Source of the DNA: Falsiroseomonas frigidaquae
GTDB taxonomy: Bacteria; Pseudomonadota; Alphaproteobacteria; Acetobacterales; Acetobacteraceae
Direction of reading: 5' to 3'
Assembly: GCF_012163145.1 (NCBI RefSeq)
Contig: NZ_JAAVTX010000002.1
Coordinates: forward strand, 186,001 to 250,000
Length of the DNA: 64,000 nt
Shown here: one piece after another, positions 18,807 through 28,560 of the stretch
Numbering within the stretch: the stretch's first letter is position 1
Layout: each line of letters starts with the position of its first letter
Notes under the pieces: generated by a model
Databases searched by the model: none
What the model was told of the DNA's origin: nothing
The model's input: only the letters and a program-made list of their open reading frames with translations
Made by a program: the position numbers and the translations under genes

Positions 18807-19295
18807 TCAGGTCACGTCGATCTGTCGGATCTGCCAGATCGCCCGGTCGCGGAAGACCGGCGCATCCAGCTCCGGTCGTTCGGTCCAGGGATAAATCAGC
18901 CATATCGGCCCGCGGTCGCGGATGCGGAGCGGCATGCCGCCCTGCCGCGTGGCCAGCAGCGCGCCATTCTCCGTGGCATCCTCGACCGGCACGTTCACGG
19001 CATAGTCGTTCAGCGCATGGATGCGCAGCGTGGTGCCGCTGGCACCGCAGGCGCGCAGCAGGCTGGCGAGCGGCACGCCGCTGAAACGCAGCACATCCGG
19101 CCCCGTCCAGGTGGTGCGGGTGGCGATGTCCTGCATCCCAAGCGCCTCCAGCTCCGCCAGGCTGAAGGCGCGTTCGGCGCCTTCGATGCGGCCGCTGACG
19201 CGGAGGATGTGGCGCGGCGGGCGCGGCTGCGCCAGGGCGCGTTCGCCGGCCAGCGCCGCCAGCAGCGGAAGGGCAGCCAATGTCCGACGTCGCAT
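18807..19295 (-). CDS. Secreted sulfite-oxidase-fold (molybdopterin-type) protein
   Basis: 162 residues with a signal peptide ending ERALAQ. The rest resembles the core of the oxidoreductase molybdopterin-binding (SUOX/MsrP) fold: [41 protein letters not shown] and GPIWLIYPW are the matching segments. At the point where SUOX enzymes carry the molybdenum-ligating cysteine, threonines are present. It is therefore probably a non-catalytic periplasmic sensor. It is upstream of and close to the GGDEF-EAL gene. Confidence 0.65.
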   Translation of the reverse strand: MRRRTLAALPLLAALAGERALAQPRPPRHILRVSGRIEGAERAFSLAELEALGMQDIATRTTWTGPDVLRFSGVPLASLLRACGASGTTLRIHALNDYAVNVPVEDATENGALLATRQGGMPLRIRDRGPIWLIYPWTERPELDAPVFRDRAIWQIRQIDVT

Positions 19296-19401
19296 GGGGG
19301 CACCTACTGCGATGATGGGTGCGCACGAATCCTTCGCGGGCCGGACGCAGCCTGGCCCGCAATCATCACAATAACGTTAACTGTCCCGCAGATCGCCCGA
19401 T

Positions 19402-22400
19402 TTAGCCGGGATGACCCTCGACCATCTCCACCGCGCGTTGCAGGTCGACGCTGAGCAGGCGGGACACGCCGCGTTCCTGCATGGTCACGCCATACAGGCG
19501 GTGCATCCGCGCCATGGTCAGCGGATGGTGGGTGACGATGAGGAAGCGGGTGCCGCCGCGTCCCTCCGCATCGGGGGCGGCCATCACCTCCAGCAGGTCG
19601 CACAGCCGCTCCACATTGGCGTCGTCCAGCGGCGCATCCACCTCGTCCAGCACGCAGACCGGCGCGGGGTTGCAGCGGAACACGGCGAAGACCAGGGACA
19701 GGGCGGTCAGCGCCTGCTCGCCGCCCGACAGCAGGTTCAGCGAGGACAGCTTCTTGCCCGGCGGCTCGGCGAAGATCTCCAGCCCCGCCTCCAGCGGGTC
19801 GTCGGAGCCGACCAGCGCCAGATGCGCCCGGCCGCCGCCGAACAGGCGGGTGAACAGGGCGCGGAATTCGGTATCGACCTTGTCGAACACCACGCGCAGC
19901 CTTTCACGGCCCTCGCGGTTCAGATGCCCGATCACGCCGCGCAGCTTGGCGATGGCGGTTGCCACCTCCTGGCGCTCCGTCTCGATGCGGTCCCGGGTCG
20001 CATCAAGATCGAGCAACTCGGCCTCGGCCCGCAGGTTGACCGGGCCCATCTCCTCGCGTTCCCGGGTCAGCCGCTCCATCTTGCGGCGGGCCTTTTCCTC
20101 GGCCTGGTCGGTCAGCTCCGGCATCTCGCTGGGCAGTGCCGGGTGGCCCTCGCCGAGGCGTTCGACGATGCGTTCCTCCACCGCCAGCGCGGCCGCCTCG
20201 GCCTGGCCGGCGCTGCCCTCGGCGCGCAGCTGCGCCTCCCGCGCCTGGGCGAAGGCGGCATCGGCGCTGCGGCGGGCGAGCACCGATTCGCGGTCCTCCG
20301 TCTCGGCGGCCGTCAGGGCGGCGGCGGCGGCGGCGTGGGTGGCCTCGGCCTCGGCCAGCGCCCGGCCGGCGGCCTGGCGCTGCGCGGCGGCGGTCTCCGG
20401 CGCCTCGGCCAGCGCGTCGCGTTCCGCGGCGGCGGCAGCGGCGCGGCTGGCCAGATCCTGGCGGCGGCCCGCGGCTTCGGCCTTGCGGCGCGCCCATTCG
20501 GCGCGTTCGGGACCGATCGCCGCCTGGCGCTGCTCGATGCGCCCGGCCTCGGCGGCCAGCGTGGCGCGGCTGTCGCGGCAGCCGGCTTCCGCGGCGCGCG
20601 CATTGGCCAGGGCGGCACGGGCGCGATCGACCTCGGCGCGCAGCTGGGCGAGGTCGGGGGCGGCGGCGCGGGCGGCCTGGGCCTCGGCCAGGGCGGCGGC
20701 GGCGGCATCCCGTTCCCCGGTGATGCGGGCGAGTTCCGGGGTCAGCGCCGCCAGCCGCGCCTCGGCCTCCGCCGCACGGGCGGCCAGGTTGCGGGCGGAA
20801 TCGCGGGCGGCGGCCAGCCGCTGCTCGGCGCCGCGGCGGGCCTCCCGAGCCGCGGTCTCGGCGCGGGTTGCCGACAATTCCTCGGCCGCGGCGGCACTGC
20901 GGGCTTGGCGCGCGGCGGCGGCATCCGGGGCGGCGGCGCGGGCGATGCGCGCGGCTTCCAGCGCCGCGGTCGCCGCCCGCATCTCGCCCTCCAGCCGGGC
21001 GAGCTGTGGCGCGAGCGCCGCCAGCCGCTGCTGTGCCTGCTGGTCACGCGCCACCAGCCGGTCCAGCGCCGCCTGGGCGCTTCCCTGGCGACGCTCGGCG
21101 GTGGCGCGGGCCTCCCGCTGGCGGGCCTCGGCGCCGCGCGCCTCCTGTTCCGCGGCAGCGGCCTGGCTGCGCGCGGTGCTGGCGGCGCCGGCCTCGGCCT
21201 CCGCCTTGTCGAGGCGAGCGCCGGCGGCACGCAGCGCATTGCGCTGGGCGAGGCGGACGGCGCCGGGGGTCGGGATGCCGGGCAGCAGGCCCTGCCCATC
21301 CCAGCGCCACACCGCGCCATCCTCCGTCACCAGCGCCTGGCCGGGCTTCAGCATTTTCTGCAAGGCGGCGCCGTCCGCGCCCTTCGGCAGCAGGCCGATC
21401 TGCGACAGCGCGCGGGACAGCGCATCCGGCGCCTCCACCAGCCGGGCGAGCGGCGTGGCGCCGGCCGGCAAGGCTGGCATCGGGTCGAGCGGCGGCAGGC
21501 TGCGCCAATGGCGCGGCGCCTCCGGGTCCAGCGCCGCGTCCAGCCCCTCCCCCATCGCGGCGCCCAGCGCGGCTTCCAGGCCGGGCGGCACACCGATGCG
21601 GTCGAGCACGGATTCGGCACCGCCACCCACTTCCCGCGCCCGCAGCACCTCGGCCAGCGCGGCCGCCTCGGCGGCGGCGCGGGCGCGGGCGGCCTCGGCC
21701 TCGCTGGCGGCGGCGCGGGCGGCTTCGTGGCGGGCCTGGGCGGCGGTGCGGGATTTCTCGGCGGCGTCGAGCGCGGCGCGGGCCTCGGCCAGGGCCGCCG
21801 CGGCGGCGCTGGCCTCGGCGCGGGCGGCGGCCATCTCGGGCTCCGGCACGGCGCCGGCGCGGGCCGCATCGCGCTCGGCGGTCAGGCGGGCCTGCTGCTC
21901 GGCGCCGCGGCGGGCGGCCGTCTCGGCGGCCTGGAGTTCGCTGCTGGCGCGGGATTCGGTGGCCTCGGCCTCGCTCGCCAACCGGCGTGCCGCCTCATGC
22001 GCCGTCTGGGCGGTGGTGCGGGTGGTCTCCGCAGCGGTGAGCGCGGCCTCGGCCTCGGCCAGGGCGGCTTCGGCCGCGCCGGTGCGGCCGGCAGCCTCGG
22101 CCAGCGCCGCTTCCGGCACCACGGCCTTGCGGGCCGCCTCATGGTCGGCGGCAATGCGGGCGAATTGCTGGGCCAGGCGCTGGGCACGGCTGGCGGCCTC
22201 GCCTTCCGCGGCCGCCAGGGCATTGGCCTGGGCGGCGGCCTCGGCGGCGATTTCGGTGGCACGGTCGGCGGCGGCCGCGGCTTCGGCCACGGCGGCGATC
22301 GCCTCGGCCTCCGCGCGTTCCGCATCGGCGTTGCGGCCGGGCAGTTCGGCGGCGATCCGGGAAAGTTCCTCCGCCTCCGCCTGCAGCCGGGCCTCCGCCG

Positions 22401-23514
22401 TATCGGCATCGGACTCGACGCCGGCGGCATGCTCCAGGTCGCGCGCCAGGGCGGCGTGGCGGGACTGGGCGCCTGCCAGGGCTTCGCGGGCACGGGCTTC
22501 CTCGGCGCCCAGCGTCTCCGCCTCCACCCGGCGGCGTTCCAGGGCGGTGCGGGCAATGCCTTCGGCGGCGCGCGGCGCGGGCAGACCCTGTTCGGCGGCG
22601 AAGGCACGGCGCGCGGCGGCCTCGGCGGCGGCTTCCGCCTGGGATGTGGCGTGGCGGGCGGTGGCGAAGGCCTGCCGCGCCCCGGCCAGTGCCGACTGGG
22701 CGCGGGCGCGCAGGATGGCGAGCCATTCCACCTCCGCCTCCCGCACCAGCCCGGACAGGTTGCGGTAGCGCGCGGCCTGGCGGGCCTGGCGTTGCAGATT
22801 TTGCCGCCCGGCCTCCATCTGGCCGATCAGGTCTTCGGCGCGGCCGAGGTTGTTCTCCGCCTGGCGCAGCTTGAGCTCCGCCTCATGCTTGCGGGCGCGG
22901 AGGCCAGCGATGCCGGCCGCTTCCTCCAGCACCGCGCGGCGTTCCTCCGGCCGCGCCGAGATCAGCGCGGCGACGCGGCCCTGGCTGACCATGGCGGAGG
23001 ACCGGGCGCCGGAGCCGATATCGGCGAACATGGTCTGCACGTCGCGGGCGCGCAGTTCCCGCCCGTTCACCCGGAAGGAACTGCCTTCGCCGCGCGCGAT
23101 CTTCCGCGAAATCTCCAGGTCGGTGGCTTCGGCATTGGGCGGCGGCGCCAGGCCCGTGGCCTCCTCCAGCGTCAGCGTCACCTCGGCCAGGTTGCGGCCT
23201 GGGCGGGTGGAGGTGCCGGCGAAGATGATGTCGTCCATCTCGCCGCCGCGCATGGCCCGGGCGTTGGTCTCGCCCATCGCCCAGCGCAGCGCTTCCACCA
23301 CATTGGACTTGCCGCAGCCATTCGGGCCGACGATGCCGGTCAGCCCTGGCATCACCTCCACCACCGTCGCCTCGGCGAAGGATTTGAAGCCGGCGATGCG
23401 CAGCCGGGTCAGCCGCGCATGGCGCGCGGCCTCGGCCTGGACGTCGGTCCGTGCCTCCTCCTCGGCCGGCTCGTCCGGGCTACCGCCCGCGTCTTCGGCC
23501 GGCACGGACTCCAT
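19402..23514 (-). CDS. smc: Chromosome segregation ATPase SMC
   Basis: About 1370 residues. Walker A is GPNGCGKSN at 63-71, followed by MRGGEMDDIIFAG and VSQGRVAALI. A long alanine/glutamate/arginine coiled coil runs to a hinge at about 625-758, then back to the C-terminal signature LSGGEQALTALSLVFA near 1260 and Walker B CVLDEVDAPLDDANV. It condenses and aligns sister chromosomes with ScpA/B. The ATG at 23514 is preferred over the TTG one codon upstream. The arms are unusually alanine-rich, which leaves very long open frames on the opposite strand. Confidence 0.95.
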   Translation of the reverse strand: MESVPAEDAGGSPDEPAEEEARTDVQAEAARHARLTRLRIAGFKSFAEATVVEVMPGLTGIVGPNGCGKSNVVEALRWAMGETNARAMRGGEMDDIIFAGTSTRPGRNLAEVTLTLEEATGLAPPPNAEATDLEISRKIARGEGSSFRVNGRELRARDVQTMFADIGSGARSSAMVSQGRVAALISARPEERRAVLEEAAGIAGLRARKHEAELKLRQAENNLGRAEDLIGQMEAGRQNLQRQARQAARYRNLSGLVREAEVEWLAILRARAQSALAGARQAFATARHATSQAEAAAEAAARRAFAAEQGLPAPRAAEGIARTALERRRVEAETLGAEEARAREALAGAQSRHAALARDLEHAAGVESDADTAEARLQAEAEELSRIAAELPGRNADAERAEAEAIAAVAEAAAAADRATEIAAEAAAQANALAAAEGEAASRAQRLAQQFARIAADHEAARKAVVPEAALAEAAGRTGAAEAALAEAEAALTAAETTRTTAQTAHEAARRLASEAEATESRASSELQAAETAARRGAEQQARLTAERDAARAGAVPEPEMAAARAEASAAAAALAEARAALDAAEKSRTAAQARHEAARAAASEAEAARARAAAEAAALAEVLRAREVGGGAESVLDRIGVPPGLEAALGAAMGEGLDAALDPEAPRHWRSLPPLDPMPALPAGATPLARLVEAPDALSRALSQIGLLPKGADGAALQKMLKPGQALVTEDGAVWRWDGQGLLPGIPTPGAVRLAQRNALRAAGARLDKAEAEAGAASTARSQAAAAEQEARGAEARQREARATAERRQGSAQAALDRLVARDQQAQQRLAALAPQLARLEGEMRAATAALEAARIARAAAPDAAAARQARSAAAAEELSATRAETAAREARRGAEQRLAAARDSARNLAARAAEAEARLAALTPELARITGERDAAAAALAEAQAARAAAPDLAQLRAEVDRARAALANARAAEAGCRDSRATLAAEAGRIEQRQAAIGPERAEWARRKAEAAGRRQDLASRAAAAAAERDALAEAPETAAAQRQAAGRALAEAEATHAAAAAALTAAETEDRESVLARRSADAAFAQAREAQLRAEGSAGQAEAAALAVEERIVERLGEGHPALPSEMPELTDQAEEKARRKMERLTREREEMGPVNLRAEAELLDLDATRDRIETERQEVATAIAKLRGVIGHLNREGRERLRVVFDKVDTEFRALFTRLFGGGRAHLALVGSDDPLEAGLEIFAEPPGKKLSSLNLLSGGEQALTALSLVFAVFRCNPAPVCVLDEVDAPLDDANVERLCDLLEVMAAPDAEGRGGTRFLIVTHHPLTMARMHRLYGVTMQERGVSRLLSVDLQRAVEMVEGHPG

Positions 23515-23517
23515 CAA

Positions 23518-24171
23518 TCAGCGCGTCTCGGCGACGAGCGCGGCAAAGCGGGCGAAGGCCATGTTGCCCGGTACCGTGCGGTTGCCGAAGACGAAGCTGG
23601 GGGTCGAGGTGACGTTGTGTTCCTGCTGCCCGGCGACGCGGGCGGCCAGGATGGCGCGTGCCAGTGCCTGGTCGGCCAGCACCTCGTCGTATTTCGCGCG
23701 GGACATGCCGGCCAGCGCCGCCACCTTGAACAGCTCCTCCCGCGGGTCACCGCCGCGGGCGAAGGCCCAGCGATCCTGGCTGGAGAGCAGGGTGGAGATG
23801 AAGGGTTCGTAGCGCTCCGGCGGCAGGCTGCGGGCCACGGCGGAGGCGGCCAGCGCCAGCCCGTCCAGCGGGAAATCGCGGAACACCAGCCGCATGCGGC
23901 CCGACTCGATCAGGTCGGACTTCACCTTGGGGTAGGTTTCGCGGTGGAAGGCGGCGCAATGGCCGCAGGTGAGCGAGAAATACTCGATCACGGTCACCGG
24001 CGCGTCGACGCGGCCGACGCTGCGCTCCGACATGCGCGGGTCATCGGCGGCCAGCGGCGGCGGGGCCGGCTGGGCGGGGGCGGCGCCCTGCGCGGAGGCC
24101 AGGCGGGGCGCCAAGGCAAGACCGGGCGCCAGGCTGGCGGCGATCGTCAGGATGGAACGGCGGTCGAGCAT
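23518..24171 (-). CDS. DsbA-family thioredoxin-fold protein
   Basis: 217 residues from the ATG at 24171 (GGAG upstream); a GTG 11 codons earlier is possible. An N-terminal signal (MLDRRSILTIAASLAPGLAL) leads to a thioredoxin fold with C69-G-H-C72 and the cis-Pro segment VTSTPSFVFG. It oxidises or exchanges disulfides in the periplasm. Its stop lies next to the smc start. The dciA-dsbA-smc order is common in alphaproteobacteria. Confidence 0.88.
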   Translation of the reverse strand: MLDRRSILTIAASLAPGLALAPRLASAQGAAPAQPAPPPLAADDPRMSERSVGRVDAPVTVIEYFSLTCGHCAAFHRETYPKVKSDLIESGRMRLVFRDFPLDGLALAASAVARSLPPERYEPFISTLLSSQDRWAFARGGDPREELFKVAALAGMSRAKYDEVLADQALARAILAARVAGQQEHNVTSTPSFVFGNRTVPGNMAFARFAALVAETR

Positions 24172-24200
24172 GCAGGCAGGCTCCGCGGAAATGGGCAGGT

Positions 24201-24662
24201 TCACCGCTTTCGATAGACGCCGAGGGCCAGCTTTGCCAGTGCATCGCGCAATTCCCCCGCCGGCATCTCAGCCAGCCGGGCCTCCACCGGGGCCGGCAGT
24301 TGCACCGGTTGCGGCCGTGGCGCCGGGCGGGGCACGCCGGCCGGGGCCTGCTGCACGAAGCGCAGGCGCTCCACCGCCACGCGGCCGAAATGCGCGTTGA
24401 TCCGGCTGATCAGCTCCGGCGCCAGGTGCTGCAGCTCCATCGCCACCGGGCCGGAACAGCCGAGCGTCAGCGTGCCGCTGGTCACCCGCAGCGGCTGGGT
24501 CACCGCCGCCAGGGCCGGGCCGACGATGCCCGGCCAATCCGCCATCAGCTGCGCACCGGCCGGGCTGCGCTTGCGGAAGGCCGGCCGGGTCAGCCGCGGA
24601 ATCAGGGATGACAGCGGCAGGGGGGCTGTCGGAAACCGTCGCTGATCGCCATCCTGCGCCAC
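24201..24662 (-). CDS. dciA: DUF721 protein, DnaB-loading factor DciA type
   Basis: 153 residues from the GTG at 24660-24662, which has a strong GGGGAGGGG six bases upstream. LMADWPGIVGPALAAVTQPLRVTSGTLTLGC and ELQHLAPELISRINAHFG belong to the DUF721/DciA domain, the helicase operator used by bacteria lacking DnaC. A proline-rich tail and a short C-terminal helix (LRDALAKLALGVYRKR) follow. Its start codon is two bases from that of divergent mutY. Confidence 0.82.
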   Translation of the reverse strand: MAQDGDQRRFPTAPLPLSSLIPRLTRPAFRKRSPAGAQLMADWPGIVGPALAAVTQPLRVTSGTLTLGCSGPVAMELQHLAPELISRINAHFGRVAVERLRFVQQAPAGVPRPAPRPQPVQLPAPVEARLAEMPAGELRDALAKLALGVYRKR

Positions 24663-24664
24663 GC

Positions 24665-25732
24665 GTGACCCCTCCCCTTCCCAAAACCGCCCTTCCCGGG
24701 CCCGCCCTGCTGCTGGCCTGGTATGACCGCCATCGCCGGGTGCTGCCCTGGCGGGACGGAATCGGCCCGCCCGATCCCTACCGGGTCTGGCTGTCCGAGG
24801 TGATGCTGCAGCAGACCACGGTGGCCGCGGTCGGCCCCCGCTATACACGATTTCTCGCCCGCTTCCCCGATGTGCATGCGCTGGCCGGCGCCGATTGGGC
24901 GGAGGTGGCGGCGGAATGGGCCGGCCTCGGCTACTACGCCCGGGCGCGCAACCTGCACGCCGGCGCCAAGGCCCTGGCGGCGCAGGGGTTTCCGCACAAT
25001 GTGGAGGGTCTGCGGGCGATCCCCGGCATCGGCCCCTATACCGCCGCCGCGGTCGCCGCCATCGCCTTCCAGGAACCGGTGGTGCCGGCGGATGGCAATG
25101 TGGAGCGGGTCGTCGCCCGCGTCGCGCGGGTGGAGACGCCACTGCCGGCGGCGAAGAAGCGCCTGGCGGAGCTGGCGCAGGGCTGGATGGCGGAACCCGC
25201 CGCCCGCGCCCGGCCGGGCGATTTCGCCCAGGCGCTGTTCGACCTGGGCGCCACCCTCTGCACCCCGCGCAACCCGGCCTGCGCATTGTGCCCCTGGCGC
25301 GGCGGCTGTGCGGCGCAGGCGGCCGGGGTGCAGACGGAACTGCCGCGCAAATCCGCCAAGGCGGCCAGGCCGACCCGCCACGGCACGCATTTCCTGCTGC
25401 ATGATCCGGGCGGCCTGGTCCTGGTGCGCCGCCGGGCCGAGAAGGGCCTGCTCGGCGGCATGCTGGAAATCCCCGGCACACCCTGGCGCGCCGAACCCTG
25501 GGGCGAGGCGGAGGCGCTCGCCCATGCTCCGGTCAGCGGCCTGCGCTGGCGCCTTCTGGCCGGCGAGGCGCGGCACGGCTTCACCCATTTCGAGCTGCGG
25601 ATGGCGCTGCTGTCGGCCCGCCTGACCGGCCGGCCGGACATCCCCGGCCATGCCTGGATGGACCCCTCGGTCGCGCGCGCCGCGATGCCGAGCGTGATGC
25701 ATCGGCTGCTGGCGCTGTGGGATCCGGCCTGA
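24665..25732 (+). CDS. mutY: A/G-specific adenine glycosylase MutY
   Basis: 355 residues from the GTG at 24665. The helix-hairpin-helix GIPGIGPYTAAAV-type motif ends with the catalytic D143 (DGNVERV); E45 (SEVMLQQT) is the second catalytic residue. A 4Fe-4S site is given by C199-x6-C206-x2-C209-x5-C215. The NUDIX-like C-terminal domain (residues about 230-350) recognises 8-oxoG. It removes adenine paired with 8-oxoguanine. An ATG at 24608 in frame is possible but would overlap dciA by 55 bases. Confidence 0.9.
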   Translation: MTPPLPKTALPGPALLLAWYDRHRRVLPWRDGIGPPDPYRVWLSEVMLQQTTVAAVGPRYTRFLARFPDVHALAGADWAEVAAEWAGLGYYARARNLHAGAKALAAQGFPHNVEGLRAIPGIGPYTAAAVAAIAFQEPVVPADGNVERVVARVARVETPLPAAKKRLAELAQGWMAEPAARARPGDFAQALFDLGATLCTPRNPACALCPWRGGCAAQAAGVQTELPRKSAKAARPTRHGTHFLLHDPGGLVLVRRRAEKGLLGGMLEIPGTPWRAEPWGEAEALAHAPVSGLRWRLLAGEARHGFTHFELRMALLSARLTGRPDIPGHAWMDPSVARAAMPSVMHRLLALWDPA

Positions 25733-25815
25733 CCGTATCGAGCCGCATCGGGATTCAGCGGATGGCAAGACCTGAAGCCTAGCCTGCGCCACGACCCTGA
25801 AGGTGCGGACCCCCC

Positions 25816-27894
25816 ATGCGCGTCAAGACCCTGTTCACACTGGCCATGCTGGGCATCGCTGCGGTCGGCGCCGCCGTGGGCGGCAGCATGGCGCAGGCCG
25901 AATGGCAGCGCCGTTCCGCCGCGCAGGATGCCAGCCGGCTGACCGAGGCCGCCGCGCATCTCCTGCGGCTGACCGAGGCGCTGGTGATCGAACGCGGAAA
26001 CTGGGTGATCCGCATGCACTCTACCGCGCCGGCGGATGCGGCGCTGCTGGTGCGCCTGACCACCATCGAGGGCCAGACCGATGCCGCCCTGGCCGGCGCC
26101 ACGGCCGGCCTGCGCCAGGCTGGCGAGACGATGCGACCGCATCTCCGCGCGATGGAGGCGATGGCCGCCGGCCTGGCCGCGCTGCGCGGCCCGACCCGCG
26201 CCGCCGCTCTGTTGCCCATCGCGGAAAGGCCCGCCGCCACCCGCGCCAGGCCGCAGCAGGTCTATGACCAGATCCTGACGCAGGTCGCCGCAGCGCTGGA
26301 TACCAGCCATCGCGGCGTCGCCCGGCTCGGCGATGGGCTGGAGATGCTGCTGCTGGCGGCGCGGATGAGCTGGGACCTGCGCGATGCGGGCAGCCGGCGG
26401 ATCGTCGCCGTCGCCACCGGCCGCGGCAATGCCCGCGCGCTGACCCCGGCGGAGCTGGAGACCATCGCCGGCTCCAGCCGCGTGGTGGAAAGTGGCTGGC
26501 GGCAGATCGGGCAGCTCGTCGGCCTGCTGGGCAGCCCGCCACGCCTGGTGGCCGCGATGGAGGATGTGCAGCGGCGCTATTTCGGCGAGGCCGAGGCCAA
26601 GCTGCAGGCGCTGATCACGGCCGGCCGCGCCGGTGGCACCTACCCGATGGACAGCGACGCCTTCACCGCCTTCGCCACACCCTCGTTGCAGATCCTGCTG
26701 GGCGTGCGCGACGCGGCGCTGGCGGAAGCCGCCGCGGTGGCCGCGGCGGATGAGGCCGAGGCCGGTGTGAAGCTGGGCCTGGTGCTGGCGCTGACGGTGC
26801 TGGCCGGCCTGCTGCTCGGCGGCCTCAGCCTGCTGCTGATCCGCCGCGTGGTAGTGCCGATGGTGCTGCTGACCGGCACGGTGCAGGCGCTGGCACGTGG
26901 CGAGAACGAGCTGGCGGTGCCCTGCCGCGGCCGCGCCGACGAGGTCGGCCATATGGCGGAAGCGATCGAGGTGCTGCGCCGGAACGCCCTGGCGGCGCGC
27001 CAGGTCGCGGCCGATGCGGCGGCCGAGCAGGCGGCAAAGACCCGGCACGCCGAGACGACGCAGGCCCTGGTGCGGCGCTTCGAGACGCAGGTGGCCACGG
27101 TGCTGGAAGCGGTGGCCGGCGCCGCCGCCCCGCTGGATGAGACGGCCGACCGCCTGGGCCGCGCCGCCGGCCTCGCCCGCGACCAGGCGCAAGGCATGGC
27201 GATCGCCGCCGGCGCCGCCGCCGGCAATGTGCAGACGGTCGCGGCCTCCGCCGAGGAACTGGCCAGCAGCATTGCCGAGGTGGCCCGCCAGGTGGCCGAC
27301 AGCGCCCGCATCGCCCAGCGCGCCGCGGCCGATGCGCGCGCCACGGATACCGCCATGGCCGGGCTGACGGAGGTCGCGGCGCGGATCGGCGACGTGGTCG
27401 GCCTGATCCAGTCCATCGCCGGCCAGACCAACCTGCTGGCGCTGAACGCCACGATCGAGGCGGCGCGGGCGGGCGATGCCGGCAAGGGCTTCGCCGTGGT
27501 GGCGGGCGAGGTGAAGGCGCTGGCCGCGCAGACCGCCCAGGCGACGGAACAGATCGGCAGCCAGATCGCCGCGATGCAGGCCGAGACCACCCGCGCGGTG
27601 GACGCCATCCGCAGCATCGGCCGCACCATCGAGGAGTTGGCGAACATCGCCACCCAGGTCGCCGCGGCGGCGGAACAGCAATCCTCCGCGACGCAGGAGA
27701 TCGGCCGCGCCGTGGCGGAGGCCGCCGCCGGCACCGACCAGGTGACGCGCCAGACGGCGGAGGTGATGGAGGGCGCGGAGGCGACGGCGGCCGCCACCTC
27801 CGGCCTGCGCGACGCCTCCTCCGGCCTGTCGCGCCAGGCGGATGCGCTGCGCCAGCAGGTGGCAAGCTTCCTGACCGAGATCCGCGCCGCCTGA
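25816..27894 (+). CDS. Methyl-accepting chemotaxis protein
   Basis: 692 residues. Membrane helix 1 is at about 5-25 and helix 2 at about 320-342, enclosing a periplasmic helical sensor of about 290 residues. A HAMP segment ([21 protein letters not shown]) follows, then the signalling tip [27 protein letters not shown] split around residue 536. It transmits a chemical signal to CheA/CheW. Ligand unknown. No che genes are nearby. Confidence 0.9.
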   Translation: MRVKTLFTLAMLGIAAVGAAVGGSMAQAEWQRRSAAQDASRLTEAAAHLLRLTEALVIERGNWVIRMHSTAPADAALLVRLTTIEGQTDAALAGATAGLRQAGETMRPHLRAMEAMAAGLAALRGPTRAAALLPIAERPAATRARPQQVYDQILTQVAAALDTSHRGVARLGDGLEMLLLAARMSWDLRDAGSRRIVAVATGRGNARALTPAELETIAGSSRVVESGWRQIGQLVGLLGSPPRLVAAMEDVQRRYFGEAEAKLQALITAGRAGGTYPMDSDAFTAFATPSLQILLGVRDAALAEAAAVAAADEAEAGVKLGLVLALTVLAGLLLGGLSLLLIRRVVVPMVLLTGTVQALARGENELAVPCRGRADEVGHMAEAIEVLRRNALAARQVAADAAAEQAAKTRHAETTQALVRRFETQVATVLEAVAGAAAPLDETADRLGRAAGLARDQAQGMAIAAGAAAGNVQTVAASAEELASSIAEVARQVADSARIAQRAAADARATDTAMAGLTEVAARIGDVVGLIQSIAGQTNLLALNATIEAARAGDAGKGFAVVAGEVKALAAQTAQATEQIGSQIAAMQAETTRAVDAIRSIGRTIEELANIATQVAAAAEQQSSATQEIGRAVAEAAAGTDQVTRQTAEVMEGAEATAAATSGLRDASSGLSRQADALRQQVASFLTEIRAA

Positions 27895-27978
27895 ACCTGC
27901 GGGTGGACCTGAAGCCGTGGGTGGACATGGGTGCGAGGGGTGTGGGAGACGCGGGCGCCTGATTCGAGGAGCCCGCCA

Positions 27979-28518
27979 ATGACCCAGACCCTGCCCGCCA
28001 CCACCGCCCGCAGCCGCGCCCTGGCGGCCGGCCGATTCGCCGGCATGGCGCTGCTCGGGTCCTGGCTGCTGGCGGCCTCGGCCCAGATCAGCCTGCCGAT
28101 GTGGCCGGTGCCGGCGACGCTGCAGAGCCTGGTGGTGCTGCTGCTCGGCGCCCTGGGTGGGCCGGCGGCGGGCCTCGCGGCGGTCGCCGCCTATCTGGCG
28201 CAGGGCGTGGCCGGGCTGCCGGTCTTCGCCAATGGCGCGGCCGGGCCGGCGGCGCTGGTCGGGCCGACCGGGGGCTACCTGCTGGGCTTCGCGCTCGCCG
28301 CCTGGCTGGCCGGCTTCGCGCGCGGCCAGGATTTCGCGCGCCAGGCGGTGCTGCTGCTGGCGGCGCATCTGCTGCTGTTCGTGCCGGGCGTGGCCTGGCT
28401 GGCGGCCTATGTCGGCCCGGCGCGCGCCTTCGAGGCCGGATTCCTGCTGTTCGTGCCGGGCACGGTGGTGAAGACCGCCCTGGCGCTGGCGCTGCTGCGG
28501 GCGCTGGCGCGGCGCTGA
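27979..28518 (+). CDS. bioY: Biotin transporter S-component BioY
   Basis: 179 residues, six hydrophobic segments. ISLPMWPVPATLQSLVVLLLG and GPTGGYLLGF are BioY signatures that line the biotin site. It imports biotin, alone or with an ECF energising module; no bioM/bioN is adjacent. The ATG at 27979 has GAGGAG seven bases upstream. Confidence 0.9.
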   Translation: MTQTLPATTARSRALAAGRFAGMALLGSWLLAASAQISLPMWPVPATLQSLVVLLLGALGGPAAGLAAVAAYLAQGVAGLPVFANGAAGPAALVGPTGGYLLGFALAAWLAGFARGQDFARQAVLLLAAHLLLFVPGVAWLAAYVGPARAFEAGFLLFVPGTVVKTALALALLRALARR

Positions 28519-28529
28519 CAGCGCCTCCG

Positions 28530-28560
28530 CCGCCCTTGGGGGGTCACCCCCCCTGGGCGG
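28530..28560. terminator. Hairpin between convergent bioY and ccrM
   Basis: CCGCCC-TT-GGGGGG, a three-base loop and CCCCCC-CT-GGGCGG can fold into two six-base GC stems separated by an internal mismatch. The hairpin contains the ccrM stop codon and lies 12 bases after the bioY stop. Confidence 0.5.

Noticed and set aside
19411-24216. Open frame of 1601 codons on the plus strand opposite smc, dsbA and beyond, and another of 1095 codons
   Set aside because: It spans several real genes on the other strand and encodes low-complexity Gly/Ala/Arg/Gln sequence. The alanine- and glutamate-rich SMC arms in GC-rich DNA leave stops rare in the antisense frames.
25036-28368. Open frame of 1110 codons on the minus strand opposite mutY, the chemoreceptor and bioY
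   Set aside because: Crosses three well-supported genes and intergenic gaps, has no recognisable domain and is rich in Arg/Gly/His/Gln as expected for an antisense shadow.
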